DNA of 14,185 nucleotides, taken from the NCBI GenBank assembly GCA_022712845.1, contig JAFLJV010000251.1:1-14185 (forward strand), written 5' to 3'. Source of the DNA: Sulfurimonas sp. Lineage in GTDB: Bacteria; Campylobacterota; Campylobacteria; Campylobacterales; Sulfurimonadaceae. A model generated the notes under the pieces. That model made no database searches. It had not been told where the DNA came from and worked only from the letters and a program-made list of their open reading frames with translations. Position numbers and translations under genes: made by a program. Shown here piece by piece: positions 1 through 6,718 of the stretch. Positions within the stretch are counted from its first letter, which is position 1; every line of letters begins with the position of its first letter.

Positions 1-80
1 TTCAGAATGACAAACACTTGGCTAAGAATGACAAACACTTGGTTCAGAATGACAAACACTTGGTTCAAAATGACAAACAC
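1..80. repeat. 21-bp tandem array (about 4 copies)
   Basis: Units start at 1, 22, 43 and 64. Copies 1 and 3 are identical, copy 2 differs in its first bases (CTA for TTC), and copy 4 is cut after 17 nt where it runs into the hairpin module at 82. Each unit contains the arm TTCAGAATGAC (copies 1 and 3) followed by AAACACTTGG. That arm is the same as one arm of the complete hairpin at 1514-1540. I therefore infer that the array is an amplified half of that repeat family. It is open at the window edge, so the true copy number is unknown. Confidence 0.85.
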
Positions 81-81
81 C

Positions 82-108
82 GTCACTCTCAGCTTGACTG
101 GGAGTCTA
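82..108 (+). repeat. Hairpin repeat module (GTC-arm-CTTGA-arm-CTA)
   Basis: GTC at 82-84 is followed by arm ACTCTCAG (85-92), loop CTTGA (93-97), arm CTGGGAGT (98-105) and CTA. The eight positions pair, with one T-G mismatch (G-U in one transcript). The complementary-strand copy lies at 13983-14009, and identity between the two extends over 29 nt (81-109 against 13982-14010). It sits just upstream of the queE ribosome binding site, leaving no room for a normal promoter between them. Confidence 0.85.
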
Positions 109-131
109 AATAAAAAAGAAGGAATGAAGCT

Positions 132-890
132 TTGCTTTACCTAGTAGAACACTTTTACTCTATACAAGGTGAGGGCAAGTATACAGGTGTGCCATCACTC
201 TTTTTCCGTTTTGGAGGGTGTAATATGAAGTGTGAAGGTTTTGCATGTGAAGAAATTGCTCCTGATGGTATAAAGGTTGTAGGTTGTGATACAGTTTATG
301 CAGTAAACAAAGAGCATTTTTCTCACAACTGGATACCTATAAATAACTCAAGTGAACTTTTAAGTATTTTTAACCATTATGAGTTACCACCACATGTTGA
401 TATTGTTTTAACAGGTGGAGAACCACTTATATATGCAAGTGAACCGATCTTTATAGATTTTTTAGAAAATTTACATAAAAGAGGGCATAAAATTACTTTT
501 GAGACAAATGGTTCTTTATCTGTTGATTTTGACAAGTATCCAATTTATAAAGAGTGTATTTTTGCTTTATCTATAAAGCTATCAAATTCACATGAGTCTT
601 TAAACAAAAGAGTTAAAGGTGATATTATATACTCAATTGCAATAAATGCTTCAGAGGCTTTTTTTAAGTTTTCTATTGACGCAGAATCTATAAACTTGGG
701 TTTAGAAGAGGAGATTTCAGAAATAATAGTACATGCCCCAAATATTAAAGTGTATTGTATGCCCCTTGGTGGGAGTAAAGAAGAGGTTGATAAAAATACA
801 GAGCCATTAATAGAGTTTTGTAAAGCAAAAGGTTATAATTTTAGTGATAGATTACATATACGAATTTGGGATCAAAATAAAGGTGTTTAG
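132..890 (+). CDS. queE: 7-carboxy-7-deazaguanine synthase QueE (radical SAM)
   Basis: QueE converts 6-carboxy-tetrahydropterin, the QueD product, to 7-carboxy-7-deazaguanine on the route to queuosine. The 252-residue protein opens with the family signature EHFYSIQGEG (6-15). It has GGCNMKC with C30 and C34, a GCDT motif with C52, GGEP at 95-98, ETNG at 124-127 and a typical C-terminal RLHIRIWDQNKGV. In the compact family form the cluster cysteines are CX3CX2C ending in CDT; here C34 and C52 are 17 residues apart, so the third ligand is displaced by an insertion. C39 is an extra cysteine inside that insertion. The start is TTG at 132: AAGAAGGA lies at 116-123, an in-frame stop is at 111, and the nearby ATG at 124 is out of frame and closes after six codons. 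queD follows four bases after the stop region. Confidence 0.93.
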   Translation: MLYLVEHFYSIQGEGKYTGVPSLFFRFGGCNMKCEGFACEEIAPDGIKVVGCDTVYAVNKEHFSHNWIPINNSSELLSIFNHYELPPHVDIVLTGGEPLIYASEPIFIDFLENLHKRGHKITFETNGSLSVDFDKYPIYKECIFALSIKLSNSHESLNKRVKGDIIYSIAINASEAFFKFSIDAESINLGLEEEISEIIVHAPNIKVYCMPLGGSKEEVDKNTEPLIEFCKAKGYNFSDRLHIRIWDQNKGV

Positions 891-893
891 TAG

Positions 894-1475
894 ATGATTA
901 TCAGAAAACTTTTTAAATTTGAAAATGCTCATATTGTAAGGGGCTGTTCTACTGTTCGTTGTAGAAGTTCTCTTCATGGACATTCATACAAAGTTGAGCT
1001 TTTATTTGAATCAAATTTTTTAGACAATGGACAGATGATTTATGATTTTGGTTTAATGAAACAAAATATGAAGGCTCTTATTGATAGTTTTGATCACTCT
1101 GTAACAATTTGGAGTGAAGATGATAAAGAGTATATAAAAGATATGAAGAAATACTCACAAAGATGGGTAGAGCTTCCAGTATCTCCATCATGTGAACAAT
1201 TTTCTCGTGTGATATTTCTTATGATAGATAAGCTTTTAAAACTAACTTCAACTATAAATGGCGAAAAAGAGGTAAAACTAAACAGTGTAATCGTGCATGA
1301 AACAGATACTGGGTATGCACAAGCTTTTAGAGATGATGCGTATTCTAAAAATATGGGTGAAATCAATCTAGATGATATAATATTTTCAAGTGAGGTTAAA
1401 AATGACTGGAGTGATAGTAATCTTTGGCAAAAAATAATTACAGGAGAGAGTTTTATAAACCCTCCTAGTGTTTAA
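894..1475 (+). CDS. queD: 6-carboxy-5,6,7,8-tetrahydropterin synthase QueD
   Basis: QueD, of the 6-pyruvoyl-tetrahydropterin synthase fold, makes 6-carboxytetrahydropterin from dihydroneopterin triphosphate and feeds QueE. Visible residues are the Zn ligands H13, H28 and H30 (FENAH, then LHGH), the catalytic cysteine candidate C23, the Asp-His pair D67/H68 and E136 in VIVHETDTG. The spacing from C23 to HGH is CX4HGH, between the CX3HGH of E. coli QueD and the CX5HGH of animal PTPS as I remember them. At 193 residues it is longer than E. coli QueD (about 120), with an insertion around 70-95 and a C-terminal extension. It begins three bases after the queE TAG, so the two are almost certainly co-transcribed. 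No other queuosine genes are in the window. Confidence 0.92.
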   Translation: MIIRKLFKFENAHIVRGCSTVRCRSSLHGHSYKVELLFESNFLDNGQMIYDFGLMKQNMKALIDSFDHSVTIWSEDDKEYIKDMKKYSQRWVELPVSPSCEQFSRVIFLMIDKLLKLTSTINGEKEVKLNSVIVHETDTGYAQAFRDDAYSKNMGEINLDDIIFSSEVKNDWSDSNLWQKIITGESFINPPSV

Positions 1476-1482
1476 GTTATAT

Positions 1483-1498
1483 CCACTTACTTAAGTGG
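1483..1498. repeat. Small hairpin just after queD
   Basis: CCACTTA (1483-1489) pairs with TAAGTGG (1492-1498) around a 2-nt centre, seven bases after the queD stop codon. No T-tract follows, so this is at best a weak or Rho-assisted end signal for the queE-queD transcript. Confidence 0.4.
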
Positions 1499-1607
1499 AC
1501 TTCTTGCATAACCTAGATTCTGAAACAAGTTCAGAATGACGGAAGTTCGAGTGTGTCGTCATTCCGTGCTTGACACGGAATCTAGTTTTTAAGGTTATGC
1601 AAGAAGT
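1499..1607. repeat. Composite palindromic repeat between queD and moeA
   Basis: This is a nested inverted-repeat element. The outer 15-nt arms are at 1499-1513 and 1593-1607 and match perfectly. Inside them CTAGATTC (1513-1520) pairs with GAATCTAG (1578-1585). Within lie two hairpin modules in opposite orientation: ATTCTGAA/TTCAGAAT with loop ACAAG (1514-1540), and ATTCCGTG/CACGGAAT with loop CTTGA (1558-1584), separated by 17 nt. The right outer arm overlaps the last codons and stop of moeA, so the left outer arm is an inverted duplicate of the moeA 3' end. Lying between convergent genes, it could act as a two-way transcription end signal, though no T-tract is present. Confidence 0.85.
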
Positions 1608-2863
1608 TTAATCTCTTGTTCACAACTAATTAAATTTATTGGCAGCTCACTTGTAAAACTAAATCTAGTAGGAAGTATTTTTACACTACTATTTTCTTCA
1701 ATAAAATCACAATTTTCATCTACAATAATATAAGAGTTTGAAGTTGCAAGTGGAGACACCATTCCAGGAGCGAATTTTTTGTATGGATTAAAAGTGAGAC
1801 CATCAAAAAAACCAGGGATTAAAGTTCTTCTTCCTAGTTTTAGTTTATAATCATTTTTCAATCTTGTATGAATACAATTTAAATACTTATCTTTATTACC
1901 ACTTAATGAAAGGATGATACTTTGTCCAAAGAGTTCAAAATTAAGAGCTGCTGCAAGAGGATTTCCAGGAAGATTTAGTACTAAAGTCTCTTTAACTTTT
2001 CCAAAAGTTGTTGGTTTTCCAGGTTTTATCTCTATTTTATCAAAAAATATCTCATAATTAAATGCTGAAAAAGCCTCTTTTGTAAAATCTGCATCACCAA
2101 CACTAATACCACCAGATGTTATGATTAAATCACTGTCTAAGGCACTTTGTATATGAAGATGGATATCTTCAAGCGTATCATTAGCTGTACCAATAAAATC
2201 AACTTCACAGCCAAGCTCTAATGCTCTTGAGAGAAAAGTTGGGGTGTTTGTATTATAAAGTTGATAAGATTCAACATTTTGGAAATGCATTTTAAGTTCA
2301 TTTCCAGAAGCAAAAACAGAAATTTTAGGTTTTTTATACACTTTTATATGGCTAATACCTTGTGATGCAAGTAAAGTGATATGGTGAGCACAAAGTTTTT
2401 CTCCACTTTTAAGAAGTAAAGTATCACTTTTTATATCTTCACCAAGAAAACGAATATGTCTGTTTTTTTGAAGGTTAGCAGGTAAAGTTATGCTAACTTC
2501 TGAACCTTGAGTAGATTCACTATTATTGTTTAAATTTACGTCCTCAATAGGTACGATACATTCACATCCAGTAGGAATTTTGGCACCAGTCATAATTTTT
2601 ATTCCATATCCTGATTTTAACTCCTCACTTGAGTTGTCACCAGCAAAAATAGTATGATTTACTTTTACACATTTACCAGAATCTTCTAATTTTACAGCAT
2701 ATCCATCCATAGCAGAGTTGTCATAAGGTGGTAAGTTATGTGAGGCGATAATATCTTGTGATAAAACCATCCCTAATACTGATTCAATTGGTAATATTTT
2801 TAAAGATGTTTTTTTGGTATTTTTATACACATGACTTAGTGCTTTTTCTATTGTGATAGCCAT
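1595..2863 (-). CDS. moeA: Molybdopterin molybdenumtransferase MoeA
   Basis: MoeA inserts molybdate into adenylylated molybdopterin to make active molybdenum cofactor. Counting from the ATG, the 422-residue protein shows PYDNSAMDGYAV (46-57), IMTGAKIPTGCECIV (90-104), GED (141-143), ASGNEL (185-190), TSGGISVGDADF (249-260), PGKPTTFG (281-288) and NLPGNPLAAALNFELF (298-313), all family landmarks in the usual order. I chose the ATG at complement 2861-2863. A TTG four codons upstream is possible, but it overlaps the GAGG ribosome binding site (complement 2870-2873) that serves the ATG. The gene is divergent from the membrane-protein gene and convergent with queD. Its last codons lie inside a repeat arm. 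The obvious local client is the molybdoenzyme at 10955. Confidence 0.96.
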   Translation of the reverse strand: MAITIEKALSHVYKNTKKTSLKILPIESVLGMVLSQDIIASHNLPPYDNSAMDGYAVKLEDSGKCVKVNHTIFAGDNSSEELKSGYGIKIMTGAKIPTGCECIVPIEDVNLNNNSESTQGSEVSITLPANLQKNRHIRFLGEDIKSDTLLLKSGEKLCAHHITLLASQGISHIKVYKKPKISVFASGNELKMHFQNVESYQLYNTNTPTFLSRALELGCEVDFIGTANDTLEDIHLHIQSALDSDLIITSGGISVGDADFTKEAFSAFNYEIFFDKIEIKPGKPTTFGKVKETLVLNLPGNPLAAALNFELFGQSIILSLSGNKDKYLNCIHTRLKNDYKLKLGRRTLIPGFFDGLTFNPYKKFAPGMVSPLATSNSYIIVDENCDFIEENSSVKILPTRFSFTSELPINLISCEQEIKLLA

Positions 2864-2903
2864 TTTATTCCTCAATTTTACTAAGTTAGTTTATTTGTTA
2901 TCA

Positions 2904-2909
2904 TATTAT
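2904..2909 (+). promoter_or_regulatory. Possible -10 box in the moeA/membrane-protein divergent gap
   Basis: TATTAT at 2904-2909, after a T-rich stretch, is the best plus-strand -10 candidate in the 60-bp gap. It would start transcription near 2916, only about eight bases before the ATG at 2924, or about 26 before the in-frame ATG at 2942. No clear -35 box is seen. Confidence 0.3.
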
Positions 2910-2923
2910 AGTAAACTTTCACC

Positions 2924-3340
2924 ATGAATGGAATAAATGAAATGTATGATATGGGTATTGTTACACATAATTATGGTGTAATATTTATGCTGATGGTGAT
3001 TTTAATTAATGTTTTTATACTTTTACGTGCAAAAGATGTAAAAAGTTATAAAAGAACTATGTTGCTTTTTAACCCTATTGGTCAAACTGCTATCGGTGTT
3101 GTGATTTTTACTGGTATTATAATGATGGCAGCAAAACATTTAGAGTTTGATGCACCAAATGTAGCTATGATAATTTTTGCTATAGCAATAATATATTTGG
3201 AAGTAAAAAGAAGTTTAAAATTAAAATATTTAAGTGAAAAAGAAGATGGTGTTTTAGCTGCACATAAAACTTTTGCTTTAAAGGTTTTTGCCCTTGAAGT
3301 ATTTGCAACAATATCAATATCATTGTGGATGTGGATTTGA
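2924..3340 (+). CDS. Small integral membrane protein, function unknown
   Basis: I do not recognise a named family. The 138-residue protein has four likely membrane helices, at about 17-35, 54-71, 77-93 and 117-137, with short charged loops (AKDVKSYKR, KRSLKLKYLSEKEDG). The last helix ends in SLWMWI at the C-terminus. There are no evident catalytic motifs and no cysteines. From memory, C. jejuni has a small membrane protein at the same place next to rsmE, so this is probably a conserved Campylobacterota gene. The start is uncertain: ATG 2924 lacks a Shine-Dalgarno sequence, and ATG 2942 (residue 7) has GGA upstream and leaves a more normal leader. Its 3' end overlaps the start of rsmE, which suggests translational coupling. 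Confidence 0.8.
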   Translation: MNGINEMYDMGIVTHNYGVIFMLMVILINVFILLRAKDVKSYKRTMLLFNPIGQTAIGVVIFTGIIMMAAKHLEFDAPNVAMIIFAIAIIYLEVKRSLKLKYLSEKEDGVLAAHKTFALKVFALEVFATISISLWMWI

Positions 3341-4008
3341 TATATCTTTTTGATGATGAAGCAGGTTGTCAAACTCTTCATATCAAAGGTGATTTATATA
3401 AGTACTTGATTAAAGTTCGTCGTCATGATGAAGGGGATGAGCTTTTTTTTCGCTCAAGAGAAAATCTACAAATACTACATAAATATAAAATTGATCATAT
3501 TCAAGCAAGAGGCATAGAGTTGAGTTTAATCTCTTCTAATAAAGAAGAAGTTAAAAGTGGTAAACCTCTACATATAGCTTGGTGTATTATTGATTCTAAA
3601 TCAATTGAGAAAATTTTATCATCACTTTGTGAAATAGGGGTGCAGAAGATATCTTTTATCTCAAGTGATAGAAGTCAAAAAAACTTTAAACTAGATTTTA
3701 AAAGATTTAATCGAATATTAGAAGCTTCTATGCAACAAAGTGGGAGAAGTTCTTATATAGAGTTTGATACATACGATTCAATTAAAGATTTTATATATGA
3801 GTTTCCAGCTACAAAAGTATTTGATTTTTGTGATAAAGTTTTACAAAATAGTGCAGATTTTAAAACTGTTTTGATCGGCTGTGAGGGTGGTTTTAGTGAT
3901 AAAGAGAGAAAACTACTTTCATCTTTAGAAGTTTTTAGACTAAATACTCCTATGGTTTTACGCTCAGAGAGTGCTGTTATAGCAGTGGCAAGTAAAATAT
4001 TATTGTAA
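3337..4008 (+). CDS. rsmE: 16S rRNA (uracil1498-N3)-methyltransferase RsmE
   Basis: RsmE is a SPOUT-class enzyme that methylates U1498 of 16S rRNA. Evidence includes the N-terminal part YKYLIKVRRHDEGDELFFR, which corresponds to the PUA-like RNA-binding region. The C-terminal SAM-binding knot motifs are VLIGCEGGFSDKE (GPEGG-like) and LNTPMVLRSESAVIAVAS. A central run, SIEKILSSLCEIGVQKI, matches the typical KxxxxxxKxxELGV region, with Cys-Glu-Ile replacing the usual residues. I prefer TTG 3337, which gives MIYLFDDEAG in register with the usual MxFxYxxxAG start and overlaps the preceding TGA by four bases. In-frame GTGs at 3325 and 3331 would add four or two residues. The gene ends just where the rpmE promoter begins. 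Confidence 0.9.
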   Translation: MIYLFDDEAGCQTLHIKGDLYKYLIKVRRHDEGDELFFRSRENLQILHKYKIDHIQARGIELSLISSNKEEVKSGKPLHIAWCIIDSKSIEKILSSLCEIGVQKISFISSDRSQKNFKLDFKRFNRILEASMQQSGRSSYIEFDTYDSIKDFIYEFPATKVFDFCDKVLQNSADFKTVLIGCEGGFSDKERKLLSSLEVFRLNTPMVLRSESAVIAVASKILL

Positions 4009-4031
4009 CTTAAGATAAACTTTGCTATAAT
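4003..4031 (+). promoter_or_regulatory. Sigma-70-type promoter for rpmE
   Basis: TATAAT (4026-4031) is a perfect -10 box preceded by TTTGC. TTGTAA (4003-4008) is a four-of-six match to TTGACA at a 17-bp spacing. The -35 box overlaps the rsmE stop codon. Transcription would begin near 4038 and give a leader of about 75 nt before rpmE. Confidence 0.65.
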
Positions 4032-4043
4032 CGCAATTCCAAA

Positions 4044-4063
4044 AATCCGCACCCATACGGATT
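4044..4063 (+). promoter_or_regulatory. Leader hairpin upstream of rpmE
   Basis: AATCCG (4044-4049) pairs with CGGATT (4058-4063) around an 8-nt loop, followed by seven A residues. The hairpin sits at the 5' end of the predicted rpmE transcript. Ribosomal-protein leader RNAs for L31 are described in other phyla, so an autoregulatory role is possible here, but that is inference from position only. Confidence 0.35.
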
Positions 4064-4113
4064 AAAAAAATATATAGATATTTGTAAATTACCAAGTATC
4101 AAAAGGCAAAAAA

Positions 4114-4314
4114 ATGAAAAAAGATCTTCACCCTAATTTAGTAACTTGTGCTGTAACATGTGCATGTGGAAATAGCTTTGAAACAAAAAGTGAGCAAGAT
4201 TCATTAAGAATTGATATCTGTAATGAGTGTCACCCATTTTTTACTGGTTCTGAGAGAATGGTAGATACTGCTGGTAGAATTGAAAAATTCAACGCTCGTT
4301 ACGCTAAAAAATAA
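4114..4314 (+). CDS. rpmE: 50S ribosomal protein L31 (RpmE, zinc-binding form)
   Basis: The 66-residue protein is full length for type A L31. The start MKKDLHPNL is close to the family consensus MKxxIHP. C16, C18, C36 and C39 form the C+ zinc site (CAC and CNEC). [24 protein letters not shown] is the well-conserved C-terminal region seen in this ribosomal protein. The Shine-Dalgarno AAAGG lies just before the ATG. It has its own predicted promoter and a 75-nt leader, in contrast to the tightly packed genes on either side. Presence of the zinc form implies that a zinc-free paralogue, if there is one, is elsewhere. Confidence 0.97.
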   Translation: MKKDLHPNLVTCAVTCACGNSFETKSEQDSLRIDICNECHPFFTGSERMVDTAGRIEKFNARYAKK

Positions 4315-4354
4315 TATACAAAGCTAAAGCTTAAGTATATAACTAGATAATAAT

Positions 4355-5170
4355 TTGCTTACATTAATTCCAACCCCAATTGGAAACATAAGCGATATCT
4401 CACTTAGAGCGATTGAAGCTCTAAGTACCGCTGACATACTACTTTGTGAAGATACTCGTGTTACAAAAAAACTAATCCATATTTTAAAAGAGCGTTATAA
4501 CACTACTTTTAAAGAAAATCAAGAATTCATCTCACTTCATTCCCATAACGAAACAGAATTTATTCAAAAACTTGACCCATCTTTTTTTGATAAAAATATT
4601 ATATACGCAAGTGATGCAGGGATGCCAGGTATTAGTGATCCAGGACAAGCTCTTGTTAAGTATGCTCAAGAAAATTCTATAGAGTATGATGTACTTCCAG
4701 GTGCAAATGCTCTTTTAACTGCATTTGTAGCTAGTGGATTTATTGAAACAAAAATGTTATTTTGGGGATTTTTGCCACATAAAGGCAAAGATAGAGCAGC
4801 CTCACTTCAAGGTGCTTTAAATAGTGGGTTTACAACTATTATATATGAATCGCCGCATAGATTAGAAAAGTTTTTAAATGAAGTAGATAAAGAGAGTCCA
4901 GAGCGAAAAATATTTTTAGCAAAAGAGCTTAGTAAAAAATATCAAAATTATTTTTTCGGAACAGCTAAAAATATTTTAGAAAAAATCTCTAATAATATTA
5001 GAGGTGAATGGGTTGTGGTTATTGAAGCGTCATCTCACCATAATGAGAGTGCTGTTAGTCAAAGAGATATATTAGAACTTGATTTACCTAAAAAAACTCA
5101 AGCAAAACTTATTAGCAAAATAACAGGGGAAAATACTAAAGCTTGTTATCAAAGATTATTAAATATATAA
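4355..5170 (+). CDS. rsmI: 16S rRNA (cytidine1402-2'-O)-methyltransferase RsmI
   Basis: RsmI adds the 2'-O-methyl group to C1402 in the ribosomal P site. Landmarks are LIPTPIGNISDISLRAIEAL (4-23), CEDTR (31-35), SDAGMPGISDPG (86-97, family SDAGTPGISDPG) and LPGANALLTAFVASGF (114-129). The conserved GFLPHKGKDR follows at 138-147, then YESPHRL. The length of 271 residues is normal. The start is TTG 4355, since no ATG is available before the conserved N-terminus and the Shine-Dalgarno is poor. It follows rpmE by 40 bases with no terminator between them, so read-through from the rpmE promoter is the likely source of expression. Confidence 0.95.
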   Translation: MLTLIPTPIGNISDISLRAIEALSTADILLCEDTRVTKKLIHILKERYNTTFKENQEFISLHSHNETEFIQKLDPSFFDKNIIYASDAGMPGISDPGQALVKYAQENSIEYDVLPGANALLTAFVASGFIETKMLFWGFLPHKGKDRAASLQGALNSGFTTIIYESPHRLEKFLNEVDKESPERKIFLAKELSKKYQNYFFGTAKNILEKISNNIRGEWVVVIEASSHHNESAVSQRDILELDLPKKTQAKLISKITGENTKACYQRLLNI

Positions 5171-5210
5171 CAAAAAACTCCCTTAATATACATTTTTAAT
5201 TTTTTTTAGA

Positions 5211-5216
5211 TAGAAT
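5211..5216 (+). promoter_or_regulatory. Possible -10 box for rlmB
   Basis: TAGAAT follows a run of eight T residues (5201-5208), a pattern typical of Campylobacterota promoters, which rely on a T-rich upstream region rather than a -35 box. Transcription would begin at about 5222-5224, on or next to the rlmB ATG at 5223. No Shine-Dalgarno sequence precedes that ATG, so the transcript may be leaderless. Confidence 0.35.
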
Positions 5217-5222
5217 GTCTTC

Positions 5223-5903
5223 ATGTTAATTTATGCAAAACAACCAATAAATTATATTATTAAAAATCATCCAGACAGAATAAAGACTCTGTACCTTGCA
5301 AAAGAGATAGAGAAAAAAGAGTATTCTCGTTTGATGAAAATGAATTTCGAAATTAAAAGAATTCCATCAGATGCTGCTGGAAAAATGTGTAAAAATGCTT
5401 CTCATCAAGGTATATTGGCAGAAGTTTCTGAATTTAAACTACATGATTATCAATCATTTTTAGGTTGTGAATTTGTTTTAGTTTTATCAGGGTTGACAGA
5501 CATTGGAAATATTGGAGCTATTGTAAGAACAGCTTATGCTCTAGGTATTGATGGAATTATTGCATGTGGAGTAAAAAAACTTCCTTTTGAGGCAATTTTG
5601 CGTACAAGTACAGGTGCTTTGTATGATATGCCATTTGCACTAGAGACAAATGTTCATAACGTGATGAATGATTTAAAAATGTCTGGCTTTACTACATATG
5701 GTGCTGATATGAATGGTACAGATATAAGAAAGACTCAAATAAAACAAAAAAGAGCCATCTTTTTAGGTAGTGAAGGAGAAGGTTTAAGTTCTCGCGTGAT
5801 TTCAAAACTTGATAAAGTAGTAAGTATAAAAATGTCACATCAATTTGACTCTTTAAATGTAAGTGTTGCTGGAGGTATTTTAATGGATAGGATGAGATTA
5901 TGA
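5223..5903 (+). CDS. rlmB: 23S rRNA (guanosine-2'-O)-methyltransferase, TrmH/SpoU family (RlmB-like)
   Basis: SpoU-class knotted methyltransferase with all three motifs: NIGAIVRTA (96-104), IFLGSEGEGLSSRV (179-192) and SLNVSVAGGILMDRM (210-224). A short N-terminal domain (1-70, starting IYAKQPINYIIKN) resembles the RNA-recognition domain of RlmB. At 226 residues it is slightly short for RlmB (about 245). The substrate is most likely G2251 of 23S rRNA. A tRNA 2'-O-methylase of the same family cannot be excluded from sequence alone. The final TGA overlaps the ATG of the next gene (ATGA at 5900), so it is translationally coupled to the RodZ-like gene. Confidence 0.88.
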   Translation: MLIYAKQPINYIIKNHPDRIKTLYLAKEIEKKEYSRLMKMNFEIKRIPSDAAGKMCKNASHQGILAEVSEFKLHDYQSFLGCEFVLVLSGLTDIGNIGAIVRTAYALGIDGIIACGVKKLPFEAILRTSTGALYDMPFALETNVHNVMNDLKMSGFTTYGADMNGTDIRKTQIKQKRAIFLGSEGEGLSSRVISKLDKVVSIKMSHQFDSLNVSVAGGILMDRMRL

Positions 5904-6718
5904 ATAAAGGTTTGAAAAAATTAAAAAGTATTGGTTCCCAAAAAATTCATGAAACAACACATATATCAAAGGCACATGTACAAGCCATTTTAGATGAAAA
6001 ATTTGATAATCTGCATAGTGTTCAACTCGCTGGTTTTGTCTCTATTCTTGAGAGAGAATATGATATAGATTTAAGTGAATTAAAAAATAATGCTATTTTA
6101 TATTTTAATGAAAATATACAAGAGGACTTAGAAGAAAAAAATGTAAATGTATTTATTTCTAAAAATAATACAAAGCCGCTAATATTATTTGTAGGTATTA
6201 TCATTATCTTTTTAATTATCTTTTCATCAGTAAATTTTCTTTCAGAAGACACCAATGTAACTCAAGTAGTTAAAATTGATAATAGTGTTATAGAAAAAAA
6301 ACAGAATAATTTTAAAGTGGAGCAAGAAGTTCAAAATATTATAGAAGAAAAAATAGAGTTAGAAGAAAAAATAGAGATTGAAAATAAAGATAATAGTAAA
6401 CAAAATGTAGTTGAAGAACCTCAAGATAAAAATGAAACTTTATCTTTTAATATTACTCCAGAGAGAGAAGTGTGGATGGGTTATATTGATTTAAGTACAC
6501 ACAAAAAATATCAAGAAATATTCACAGAAGAATTTTCTATAGATCCTAAAAAAGATTGGCTTTTAGCATTTGGACATGGAAATATAAATATAGAAATAAA
6601 TGGTATTATAAAAAAATTTAAAAATCCAAAAAATATAAGATTTTCATATATCGATTCACAATTAATAGAGATAAGTCTTGAAGAATTAAAAATTTTAAAT
6701 AAAGGTAATAGATGGTAA
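5900..6718 (+). CDS. RodZ-like membrane protein: N-terminal helix-turn-helix, one TM helix, periplasmic domain
   Basis: Residues 11-61 (IGSQKIHETTHISKAHVQAILDEKF and on) look like the degenerate helix-turn-helix of RodZ. A single membrane helix lies at about 93-114 (LILFVGIIIIFLIIF). It is followed by a charged, low-complexity Glu/Lys linker (about 125-180). The C-terminal domain (about 185-272, REVWMGYIDL to GHGNINIEINGIIKKF) resembles the RodZ C-terminal beta domain (DUF4115), including the position of the NG turn. RodZ links MreB to the elongation machinery in rods, but the identity here is weak and an unrelated membrane-anchored regulator remains possible. It overlaps rlmB by four bases and the next gene by seven, so all three are likely one transcript. 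The start is ATG 5900. Confidence 0.65.
   Translation: MNKGLKKLKSIGSQKIHETTHISKAHVQAILDEKFDNLHSVQLAGFVSILEREYDIDLSELKNNAILYFNENIQEDLEEKNVNVFISKNNTKPLILFVGIIIIFLIIFSSVNFLSEDTNVTQVVKIDNSVIEKKQNNFKVEQEVQNIIEEKIELEEKIEIENKDNSKQNVVEEPQDKNETLSFNITPEREVWMGYIDLSTHKKYQEIFTEEFSIDPKKDWLLAFGHGNINIEINGIIKKFKNPKNIRFSYIDSQLIEISLEELKILNKGNRW

Noticed and set aside
124..144. ATG at 124 as the queE start
   Set aside because: It is in another frame and stops after six codons. The QueE N-terminal signature is in the TTG 132 frame.
231..248. C34 and C39 with C30 as a complete CX3CX4C cluster motif in QueE
   Set aside because: The family motif places the third ligand in CDT, which is C52. C39 looks incidental, though this is not proven.
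1094..1366. Minus-strand open frame inside queD
   Set aside because: Shadow of queD with no ribosome binding site or recognisable protein. The same applies to minus frames at 3082-3381, 3753-4052, 6022-6255, 10886-11150 and 13008-13214.
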